Origin: Eutreptiella sp. 'Long Island Sound 2002' | Lineage: Eukaryota; Euglenozoa; Euglenophyceae; Eutreptiales; Eutreptiaceae | DNA length: 64,000 bases | Direction of reading: 5' to 3' | Assembly (NCBI GenBank): GCA_964036045.1 | Contig: OZ038385.1 | Coordinates: 21,403,813 to 21,467,812 of the forward strand | Shown here: positions 31,501 to 43,500 of the stretch, one piece after another | Position numbering within the stretch: the stretch's first letter is position 1 | Layout: every line of letters starts with the position of its first letter | Made by a program: the position numbers and the translations under genes | Notes under the pieces: model-generated | The model's database searches: none | What the model was told of the DNA's origin: nothing | Seen by the model: only the letters and a program-made list of their open reading frames with translations

Positions 31501-34500
31501 CGCTCAAGCAGGGCAAGGAGCGCATCCTGCTGCATTACCGCAGCAACGAACCCCTCCGTACCCCGAAGAACGACTCCGAGAGCGTGGAGCTCATCGGCTA
31601 CGATCAGCCGGAGGCCCCGCCGTCTGATACGGAGGCCGCAGCAGCCCCCGCGCCGACTGCCGGCCATGCCCCCGCCGCTGCGGTTCAGCCTACTGTTGCT
31701 CCGACACCGGAACCGGCTGTGCCGGTACCACCGGTATCGATGCCGATGCCGATGGCCGGAACCCCGGCAGATCCTGCATCCATCGTCGTCCCGCCGTCGG
31801 GTGCAGGTGCAGAGCAGATTGTCGGGCAGATGCCTGCAGCACCTCCGTCGGCCGTGGCAGCCGAGCAAATAGTTGGGACAGCACCTACGCAGATGGAACA
31901 ATATTTCATGCAGCTGAACCGTCGCCGGGACGGCCGCAGTCGGAGCGCCAGCAGCAGCAGCAGCTCCGGCAGCAGCAGTAGCAGCAGCGGCAGCACGGGC
32001 GGCAGCGATTCGAGCCGGCGGGGCAAGAAGCGGCACAAGAAGGCCAAGAAGCCCAAGGAGGTGCGCATCTGTCGGAAAGGGTTCGCGTGCACGCTGACCA
32101 ACGACCCCCAGCATTTGGCGGAGTGGAAGCATCCGTGGCTGACGGACGGGAGCTACCTCAACAACTCGACAAAGCTGTTTGCGGGGAACCTGCACTTGGA
32201 CGTCACCGAGGACGAACTGCGGGATCATTTTGGAGCTGTGGGCCAAATCAAAGAGGTGCGCACCCTCCTCAGGCCATTGCATCAGCGCCCTCAGAGCGAG
32301 GAAATTGTCTTTGATACCGAGAATCGTCCTGCATTGGGGGATCTCCCAGTCGGTTGGCGCGGAGCCAACAGCTGGCGGTTTGCGCGTAGCCGGAAGGACT
32401 GGCGCGTGGCAAGTCCTGTTTCTGCCGTGCACTCGACACAGGCATTTCTTTCCACTGCATGCTGCAGAATCGCCGCCCGGCATGAGCAGGGGCATGCAGA
32501 GGTTTGGTCCGGTGCAATCCCCAGCGGTCTGCATGGCCGTGGGTAAGCCCGGCACAGGGCTCAGGGGAGGGTCTGGAAGAGTAGTTGTATCAGGGCCTGA
32601 TTATGATGCGTCGTGTCAGAGGACTGCAGGTCATGAACCAGACTCCCAAAGCTCCTGGAGGCTATGCTGGGTACCCTTGAGCCCGCGCCTGCCTGTTTTT
32701 TTTCCTTGCATGGATTCGGGAAGCAGGATGGTCAGAATAAGAAAGGAAGGAGAGCCTGCCGTTTCGTTGGGGCGAGGGGGGCGGAGAAGCCTCACCTTGC
32801 GCATTCTTTCCCTCCGGCTTTTGGTTGTGGAGTCAGCTACCAGCCAACCGACTGCATGTTCGGCCAACCATCCTCTGTGGACACCATTTGGCCATCAGGG
32901 GCAAACGATCATTCAGGGTCTTTGCAAGTCTAGCGCACCAGCTCAGCTCTGGGGAAAAGGATAAACAGCAACGACCAGAACCCGTATGTTTCGTGTGTCG
33001 CAGCTGCGGTATGTCGCAGCAGGTGACTCACACCATGCTGGGGCAGTAGGGCTTTCAACCAGCGGGGGGGGGGGGGGTCAATAGAGCCAACCACTGGGCG
33101 CCACTGACGCGCAAACGGCACACCATGCCACATCCAGCACAGCCTCAGCACACCAACCACTGGGCTCCGCGAACGCGGAAACGACACCAGCAAGAGCACC
33201 GGCCGCAGCGGCCGACAGAAAGCAGCAACCCGACGCAACATGCGAAGGGAAGAACGAGTGACTGTCCAGGGCCCCGTAAAGAAACAACAACCAGACGGAT
33301 GTCACACAGGGGGACAATAGAGCCCTCCAAAACTGGGGGAGGGGGGGTCTGGGAAAAGGGCTCAATTGACAGTACCATTCATCAGTTATCATGAAGTCTG
33401 GCACCAAAGGCACCGAAAAATTTTTTGAGCATTAAAATTGGTCAAATTTTTTTCTTAAATTATGGCAAATGATGACTTTTCTGAACCCCCTTGACGCGCT
33501 GATTCCAAAAATCCCCTTTTAATTTTTTCCGATTTTTGGGTCTGGGTCACCTCCGAGGCTCGGGGGTCATTCTCGGTAGGATTTGGGGGTCCCGTCAATT
33601 GAGCCTTTGGGGTTGGGGGGGGGGGGGCTAGCCAGGGGGCTCTATCGACCCCCCCCCCTTTCAATTGAAAGCCCGCCTGCCCCTGAGGGTAAGCAAATTT
33701 GAAATTGTCTCTTTGAATTGAACATCGAAATCAAGGTTGAGACCGCTGAAAGTTTGGAGGGTAATGTCAGCTTCAAAATGTAATCATGATCACATGTCTG
33801 CGAAGTTTGTGTTCACTGTTTTGCTCTCTTGCTGCCCACGACATAGCCTCGCCGTTGCCTCGATATTGGTTAGGGTTCCAGGCTCGATTTGGGGTTGGAT
33901 TGACGTGGGATAGGTTTGCTCGTCAGAATTATGCAACATCCATTTTTCCACATTCCAAGATGCAAAATATCGATTCGGGGATCAAATGCTGGGGATTTTA
34001 AGCAAGTGCCCTAGGACAACGCGCAATGCAGTCGGAACACAAAGACCCCCCCGCTGCTACAGTTTTGGGCTCACACCTCATGTTGAAAGCTTGAGGACGT
34101 AGGCAACCAGCGCTGAGTGCTCAATGCCCCACGCCTCCATCAGCATTGCATTGATCTATCTTGTCTTCTTTCTTTCACGACAGATTGTTGTTTTGCCTGT
34201 GAAGGAGAATGCCTCAGGCACGTCCAAACAACGCTGTGCAATGGTCAAGTATACCAACCCTAACGATGCAATGGTGGCGGTTGAACAGCTGAATGGCAAG
34301 CCAATGGCAGAAGGCCAGGTGTGCCAGAGACGTTTGTGCAGTGTGTTTTGGCCGCATTTGTGAGCTATCTGACACCGCTAGAGACTGCAATACCGCCGTC
34401 CCTGTGCCTGTGCATTCACCATGGAGTTTTCATCTTGTTCGGTGTATTGGGTTACGTCGCATGAACAGCAGCTTTGGTTATGGAGGCAGGGGGGGGCAGG

Positions 34501-37500
34501 TTCTCAGGGCACAAGGCGTACGAGCCTCAACCCTGAGCGCGGCCAGCCTGTGGTCTCGATTTCGGCTCACCAATTCTTTGCACAGATCCTACACTGCGCT
34601 GCATGTGACAGCGGAAATCCTTTGCATGTGCATGTGTGTACAGTGCTTATTATTTTGTGCAGCATCCTGTCTAAACTAGTATGCAGTGCTCCACTGGTCA
34701 ATATGAAACCCTTACAGTCAGTCACTAACGCTCCTCCGTTTCATGCAACCCCATCCACCACCACCACCACCACCTCCACCGCATTTCACACCGGAACGGA
34801 AACCCCATCTTCATGCTCGGCCCAGAAAAAAAACGCCCTGGGGATCTGCCAGCATTTCTGCAAGCAATTGCACCACCACCTTTGGAGTACCTGCATTCAA
34901 TGTGAATACCCCAAGGCCATCATTGATGATGGCAATTGCCCTCTGGAATTGCTGCGGCAAAGGACCTCCAAATTTGGTGCGTCTCCGCGTTGTAGGCTGC
35001 GGTGCAATTAAGGCCCATTGTTGCCGCCCGTCCCTCCTGCCGTGACGTCTTCAGGAATCCAGGAACGGATAGAGTTTCCTCGGGCCCCTTTCTATGGTGC
35101 GAGGTATCGCAGCAATTTTGAGCTGTGATTTATGATCTCCCCTGAACAATAACGAACCACAAAAACACAAGGTAACAGAATCAGATGGGCCCATAGAAAC
35201 AGCAGCACGTGGCATTTGTTGCGAACGACATTGGCGGTTCCTCAAGCAACAAAAGAACGAAATGTCCCGGCTTCTGCAGCTTTTACGAGGAGGCAGAATG
35301 ATGACCAACACTGTGTTTGACAATCATTAATCGTTTCCAAAACACTGCAGCACCCAGAGGTCTGTTTTGGGGCAGCCCCGTCGCTGCGAATGCCTGGTGT
35401 GGTGCACCCTGGGTACTTGGCTAATTACGCAGTTCACCTTTGAGGGGGCACTGCAAACCATTTGTGCTGTTGCATATCCCAGCCTCTCTACCTCATTGCT
35501 TGGGCGCCCTTGGAGCGAGCCACACGACCCATGTTTTTTTTTGTGTTTCGCGGTCATTGCTTATTGACAGCCAATTTGTGTCCTACCTGCTGCTTCTGTT
35601 CTGTGAAGGGGTTACACTCAGTGTCACACAACCCACGTGCCTGACACTCCTGACCAATTCAGGTTTCACAAACACACGATATCTACATCTCCATTTCAGG
35701 GGTCAAATCTTGTGTACAATGGCCTTCGTCCAAGACCATCGTGCCGCAGGGACGAAAGTACTCCACTAAATGCGTCTGCAGTGCGCTCACGGTGTGCGTC
35801 GTTGAACAGGAAAATTAGCAGAAACCGAGAAAAATGGACACAAGTTCATTTTTGTTTTGCATTGGCCTTCTCCCCGCAGATGCTATGTGTCTCTGCACCC
35901 TCTTCACCTTTTGAACAAATTTTGGAAGTCATCACAGATAAGACTCAAGAATCAACCCTTCCAGCTGTCACACAGACATATGTCTACGGTCACAGACCGC
36001 CTTGAATGCGGTTTTTTTTTGTCCGGTACAAACTGAAGATCGCTTTTTGTTCTCCTGCTGTGGTGAACACAACAGTGCTCTTGACAACATGTGTTATGCA
36101 GGTCCAGGAATTTGCATTACTTTTGCTGAGCCAAAGGTCCTGTCACGTTGTGCTTGACCCGCCCACTGTGTTACTCACCACACTTTGAGACCCCATGCAC
36201 AAACCATGCCTGAATTTCAGTTTCACGTCAGAGATCCCTCTCTGAACCCAAAGACGCTTCCCCATCTACTCCCAGCAGAACACCTGCTTGAATTCCCAGT
36301 AAATTCCCAGGATTCGATTCTCCCGGCTATGTGTGACGGATATTCCGTAGGTTGGTGGCTGGGATCTGATGGTGCCGCGGATCAATTTTTGTCAGTCCCA
36401 CAATTTTTCGTTCCTCAATTGTACCCTCCTCTGAGCCTTCACCTTCTCCATTCAGGTCATTTTTGGATTTTCTTCCAGGAGTTTCTTCCTTCTTTAGCAT
36501 TTTCTTTTTTGGTTAAATCAGATGAGGCTGAAGTTTGTTTATGCAGAATTGCGGCTCAGCTATGACAGTCAACTGGCGGTAGATGATGGTCAACCAACGG
36601 CGGTTGGCCTGTAACCGACGCCGGTCCCAGTTCGGCCAGTGCTCGGCGGAGGTTGACGTGGACTAGAGTTCAGCAGTTGTTTTTTGGTCTGGCATTTCGC
36701 AGAGCCGTGGGTCACTATTGCACCTCTGTCCCCCACAGACGGGAATCTAGATTTACGGAGGAATGGGAGCAAGTGCTAGTCCTGGCATCTCCCGCGGCAA
36801 CAACAGTAGTTCCCCAGCAAGAGACGATGCATCGTATTGAGGAGAAAAGTACCTCGATCGTCAGAGATGTTCAGTAGGATAATGTGCTGCTCCGAGACAA
36901 GCGTATCCAAGGATATCACCCCTGTTCAGGGGACCGGGGGGGGGGGGGTTCCGCATTTTTTTGCGTTTTTACCCACGTGTTTTTGGCCAGTCCAAAGGGG
37001 CTGATGCGTTTGGGCCCCACAGCCGCCGAAAAGTGCCCTCTAGTGCAGCGGGATATGCGAGACAGTGCGATGCTGTCTGTGGCATCAGTCAGCCCTCCAG
37101 CCCCTGGGATTATCAAATTGAGGGAAAGAAGTAAAGTCTGGTTGAGGCTGCAGTCATGGAAGATCTGTGGTGAGCAGAAGCTCCTGCTCACTGAATCGCA
37201 TGATCTCATTGGATTCGCCAGCCCGGGTCCGTCTCATGGGGTCATCAGGTTTTGTTTTGTGAGGCCTCGGAAATGCTTCAAAAAGCTTCAGATTGTCATG
37301 TCTGACCTCTTTCATGGCCAGCCACTGAAAAACATGAAACGTCGCCATATGTGTGTGTGGGGGCTGTGGCAGGAATGGGGCAGCAACGTAGCGACAACAG
37401 CAGAAGAAGCGAACGGGAGGACACCGAAGGAGAAGATTCTGAGAATAAGACGGGTGACCGTCTGGGGCCCCGTGACAGAATGACGACATGCCGCACATGA

Positions 37501-40500
37501 GGATTGTGACCGGCTTCTGCTGTCAAGAGGCGAAGTTTTGGGCAGTGCTGTGACGAGATTCTTTCTCGCCCGGCGCTGAATTCGGGCTGTGTCAGTGCAA
37601 AATTGCGATTAGGAACAGGTCATCAAGTGACCATGAAAAAGATCAGATTTTGACAGTTTGCCATGGAATTGGTGTTTAGGTACCACGCCGCACTTAGTCA
37701 TGCGGCCATCTGGTGAGCCTCAAGGTTTTCGCATTCCATTGGCATGGATGCCTGTTTGGGCTTGTGACCTAGGGTTCTGTGTGTTTCTTGGCTGACCACC
37801 CAATTTTCTGGCTCCCTTCACCACATTTTCATTCCCCGCAGTCAAATGTTTGTGTCCGATTTGCGGAAAATCAGTCACGTGGCGGTGGTCGCGGAGGTGG
37901 TAGACAGCGCAGGCAAGAGCAGCGGCAGAATTACAGCGGCAGCGACAGCAGCAGTGATTCTGATTCCGATGCTAAAAGGAGGGAGACCACTGTCTACTGC
38001 GGCTGTCTGCGGTTTGAAGTTGGCAAGGACCTGTTGGCACAGGTTTTTAGCGAATTTGGTGTGTTGAGTTTGGTGGTTTGCCATGCACTGAATCCTCCCC
38101 CTGGGATGGCCTTTCAGGTAACAACTTCAGGCCGCCAGGAGCGACTGGACATTCAAGCCGCCTTCCCCTGCCCCCCTTCATCCTGTCGGCCATCACTTCC
38201 GCTTTCCACAGTGCTCTGACCCAGGCAGTCCGATTGTACAGTACCCTCCAAAAATACAGAAGAACCTCCCAAAAAAATGACTGGTGGGTGTGCACGTAGT
38301 GCATGGTAACAATTGCCACAGGCCCAATGGCAATGCCACAAACAGCATGCCGCATGCCCCAATTCCTTTTGGTAGGGACTAGAGTGATTTGTGGCAGCAC
38401 TTGCGCGCACCCCAGAGTGTCCCTGTCCCTATTGGTGCTTTCGCTACCCCCTGCGACAGACCGTCTCGCTTCTATTTGCACAGCACCTACGGCAAGCACC
38501 CAGTCTTGTTGGAGCCAAGTGCTGAAGGATTCTAGCAGTTCTGCCACGCTGCATCAGGAACCGCTCTCCGGCGTGCAACACACAGAGCAACGGTTTTGGT
38601 TTGCTTTTAGACTTGTTTGTTGGGTCAATAAGCAGGCAGGGGTGGGAATATCTCTCGGTGACGTTCGGGATTATGCTAATGCGGTGGGTTTTCGGGGGTC
38701 AGTGCCATTGTTGCCTCATGTGTGCCCAGTGAGTCCCGGAGCCAGGGGTATGTGGGGTATATCATGCGAATCCTAAAGATTTGCGAAAAGATTTAATTCC
38801 CGGCACAGGGTGTTGTTGTCCGCAAAAAAGATAAAACGCAAAAAAAATATTAATTTTTAGCATCATGCCTTACGCAAAAATAGGTTCCGCAAAAAAATCG
38901 CAAAAATAAAATATTTTTTGCCCCTGCCCCCCTTTTTGCAAGAATGCTAGAATCACGGGAGGGATGCTGTGTTTGCCCCACTGCTTGTTGCCCCCCCCCC
39001 CCCCTTTCGTGTCCCATTCCCCCTTTTGCACCTTGCTTTGCTTTCAGAGAATGATGAATCAGGGACTATGTATTAGGGCATCCAAGATTGTCACAATATT
39101 AGATATTTCAATCCGGATGCCGATGTGCCCCAAAGCAGATAAAGGGGCTAGTTCAGGACATTTGATTGCCAGTCCATTTGTGATTCGAACTTGGTTGTTG
39201 GTTGTTGGTAAAAAGGAGTAAACCTGCGGGTCGAGGGTTTCTCCTTGGTTTTCATGCACTATTATCGAGACAAAATGACAAGGCAGCATTTCACGTGCCA
39301 TGGGCACTATTATGGACGAGTTTGCAACTGGTTTGTTGAAAAACTGGTAGACCTGAATCATGCTTGTTGGTGCTTATCTGTGCTATGGACTGCAATCCCA
39401 GAGTCCAAGGTACACACGGTCTCTTGCAGTAGCAACAAAATGAATCAACCCCAATCCCCAAAATGTGAAAAAAACGCAAATTTTTTTTGGTGCAACGCCC
39501 TAACCAAAAATGGGTTCCGCAAAAAAAAAAATCACAAAAATAAAATATTTTTCGCCCATTTTGGATGCTGTCGCAAAATTTTTGCTCATTGTTAATTCAA
39601 AACACCCAACGCAAAAATTAGGATTCCGCGAATCTTTAGGATTCGCACAGTATTCAGAAGGCCCCTGAAAAGGCCTGTTTGGAATACCCGGATCTGCATG
39701 CTGTACTGACGACATGTTTGAGTTTTTCGTCCGCTTTGGACGGTGCCTGTGTTGCTTGCTGCCTCTTATTGTCTACAACTACGCGCAATATTTTCACGGT
39801 GCTCGGCCCGGTGCTCCAACATATTGTTTCGATGCCGAAAAAAGGGGATGGAGAATTGTGCATTTTGATGTGCTCAAATCAAATATGCAAGAGTTTGGGC
39901 TCAACAAGATTTCCTGTCTCAATTGCTCTCTCAATTCTGTCTCCATACTGATGCACTCAACATTGCACCCCACTTGTGCCTCGCACAAGTGGCAGAAAAG
40001 CATCTTGGCTGGAATGGTTGGAATTCTCGGGACTTCATGTGCTACCATTGCAAAGGGAAGAGCAGGAACCCTGGTCGGATTTGTTGAGCGGACGCACAAG
40101 ATTCGTGGGTTCTGGATATTGGGTTCCCTCGTATGTATCCCCCCATCGCATACGGCCCTCTTCTCTCCTTATAAACTCGTCGCATTTGTTGAGTGTACTG
40201 GGCGAATTCATGGGCACACACCATATCTCTCGGGGGCAGTTCACAATGTGCCAACTCGTTGGGTTTTGGCACTTTTCCGAGGGTTTCTGAATTTTCAGTC
40301 CCATGCGCCATATCGTTCCCTTGGGGGGCGTATGTGTATGCTTTTTTGAAATCTGCGAGAGAAGGCCGTTTGCGAGAGGCACGGGTCATGGGGGGGTAGG
40401 AGACCATATTTTTGAGCACCCTGAACTTTTAGCGTTACAGGGTGTGCAGCGTTTTTAGGGTCTGCACTATGTACAGGGTTTTCATGGTGCTTGGCCCAGT

Positions 40501-43500
40501 GCTCCAACATATCGTTTCAATGCCGAAAAACGGGAGTAGAAATTTGTGTCTTTCAATTTGGTGAATTCAAAAATGCAAGAGTTTGTGCTCAACCAGACGG
40601 TATGTTTGAGATTTTCCCCATTTAGTGGAAAGTCTACTGCCACACTACTGAGAGCCATCACAGACACACAGTAACACATGACCTTTTTGACGTAAATTGG
40701 TGAATTCTCTAACATATGGTCTAAAACATTGATGGAAAGAAATAAGAGCCGCCTCTGCAAATAGTAGGCACCACAGGGACGCAGCGAAAATGCGATGGGA
40801 GGAGAAGGGGGGGCCTGCAGGTGTTGAGGCTGCCAATGGGGAAGGCGTCGACCCCCTTATCCGCAATCCAAGTCAACCCAACGATTGGTCTAGGATTTGC
40901 TTGTTGTTACTGTGTCGCTTTTGTTGTTTGTGGCCCCAGAAGCTCTTCGGAGGCTATGGTTGGCTCCATCCCCTTTTCCACGCGTCATCCTCTTGCAAGG
41001 TGCACTGCGTTTGGGCCAGTCCGCCCACCCTGCAACACCCCTGGCCGCACTGCCCACGGGACCTCAAGATCAGGCAGCCAAGGATCCAGCTCAGGCAACT
41101 CCCACCGGAGGGCCCTTTGGGCCTCGGATGGTGCCACTTAGCAGAGGCCTTCATGCCACGTCTTCCCCACGCTGGGAGGCCCAAGAAGGCTAGGGTTGCA
41201 AAGCCATTTTGATTCAATTCCCCTCTTTGGGTTCCCCGAGACTACAGGGGTCATATAGCCACTTTGATTTATCCCCCTCGTTGGCTTCTATGAGACTGCA
41301 GCGGTGATGTAGCCACTTTGATTAATTCCTCTCTTTGCGACTGTGAGTGTCCTACTCAGCACGTACAAGTAAGATGGAGCATGTTCACTTAGGCAAACGC
41401 CTGTAGTCTTTGCACAAGCCGCCAGTTGATGTGACCCTCTTGCACACTGACTTTGCACAATGATGCTGTGGTTGCATGGCTTCGAGGTGCACTACAAGGA
41501 GACCCATCCTTATTTGGCATTCCCTGCATCACTGCAAATCACCTCGAAGAGAGGTTGTTAGATCAAGCGCAGGCGCGGGCGTCGTATACCCCCCTTTTTG
41601 GGGGGTCATTCGCGTAGCATACCCCAAGGCATGATATTGGATTTCCAACCCCTTGTAAAATCATTATTTTGCCCAATACGACAATCCCCCAATGGATTTT
41701 TTGATTCTGAGGCCTCTATCCCCTAAAACTGGATAACACTTTTTTGAGGGGGGGGGGGTTAAAAGTTTTCGCTGAGAAGGCTCCAAGCAATGGGAGACAC
41801 CGTTGTGTCATATTCACCCCCGGTCGAATGGTAACGCACCTGGCCGCAGAGTTTTAGGTCGGCGGTTCGAATCCTGGTCGGTATATATATAGACGCCGGC
41901 GGTGGTGCCGCTGCCGTATTGGCCGCACCGGGGTTCGAACCGCCGACCAAAAAGTTTGCGGTCGCAAGCATTACCATTCGACCACTGCCAATCCCGAGAC
42001 CTACTGTTCTCCCCACTGCTTGGACCCGTGTCTGCTGCTGACAAAAAACCCAAAGTGTGTGTTTCTGTCTGACTGACTGCTGGCCTGTCTAACTGACTGA
42101 TTGGCTGACTGTCAGCCTCTCTTCGAGGTGCACTGCCGAAGGCAATAGAATTTTGGATGTGAGAGCACAGAGGTGCTGCTATGGACTGAAGAGCCCGGCA
42201 TCAAAAAGCAGGAGGTAGGCAACGTGGCAAAAGTGGTAGCATTTATGGAGCCACTTGCCCCATCTCCTCCTCTTCATGGCCCCACACACGCCAAATCTAA
42301 CACCCTTCAGGCTCCTCCTACAGCTCCTCCTCCTCGTCCTCCTCTAGCTCCTCGTCCTCCTCGTTGTTGTCATCCTCATTTGCAAAGCCAAGAGGCAAGA
42401 GGCGTTGGCCAATAGTAGCTACTGGGCATTGGGGTTCTGACATTTTGGCTGCCAACGAATGCCTTGTCTGCTACTCTCACTCGGATAATGAAGGTGAATT
42501 GTATAAACGTAAACATGGATAGTGGATGTATTCCACTGTGACAAAACATACAGAGACATTCAAAAAGTTCTGAGTTAGTTGCAACAATCTTTGGGCCCCA
42601 CCCCAAGAGAAAACTCTACACTGTGTATTATAAAACACACACCCCAACTTTGGTGGAAGCACTCCACCTTGGGTCACAAGGTGGAGGCGTCTACTCTCAC
42701 TATTTAGTGGATAAGTAGTGGAGTGACCCCCCTCCCCTTGCGAGAGACCCTCTGGGCCCAGGATAGTGCAGACCACTCATGTAAAAACCTACTAAGCCAA
42801 GGGTCCCATGCGTATGACCCATTCGTACATCTGCCCCTGCCATGGTGTATTGTACACTGGGGGAACATATTGTTTTGGCACCCCACTCTGGTGCCCAATC
42901 TGACTGACCAGTACTGGTGCTGCCAACAAACCGTGGCGGCTGCGATCAAACTGATTCTGCTGCAGCACCTTTGAATGAAAGAATGGGCAGTATATAATAT
43001 AATATATACTGAATATAATAATAATACAGAATATAATATTCATCGGAATACTGCTGCCTGCCCTGAAACAGACCACCAAGCAAGAGAACACCCCAGGAGG
43101 CACAATTGAAAGGATTGATTTAAACAAAAAAACCAGAATGACGGATGGCAAAATCATTGAGTAGATACAATTTTGTACATCGAATTAAATGGTCAAAGAA
43201 TACTTACAGGGCAGCACCAATACCTGACATGCCGCGACCTTTTTCCATTTCCGCTTATGCGTGTGCATTGCAAATCTGCCGGTGCACCTATTGCGTGTCC
43301 ACCTGCAGGACGCGTGCACGACGTCGTGGTCATCTCAAGACCTTCGCACACCTCAGCCCTTATACGATACAAGAAGATGCGTCACTGCAAGAAGGCCATC
43401 AAGAAGCTGAATGGCAAACGTGTTGCCGAAATATCCGCCCAGACCGGAAACCTGATGGTCAAGTTGGCAGAGACAGACCGTGACAAGCAGACACGGGATC

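Larger units (their letters stand above)
38118..43308 (+). other. intron region between RRM2 start and RRM3 second half
   Basis: 5.2 kb with several repeats (listed separately). An exon for the first half of RRM3 should lie here but was not recognised. Homopolymer runs at 38991-39004 and 41748-41758. Confidence 0.5.

Noticed and set aside
31284-32555. 423-codon minus-strand frame
   Set aside because: Antisense shadow of the PBZ/RRM exon; composed of Cys/Arg/His-rich sequence from GC-rich codons.
34743-35045. Poly-Pro frame in the RRM1 intron
   Set aside because: RRM1 is complete and in phase without it; the frame comes from a CCA repeat.
36653-36877. Acidic plus-strand frame with a good acceptor
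   Set aside because: Would break the phase-0 junction inside RRM1; may be an unrelated accidental frame.
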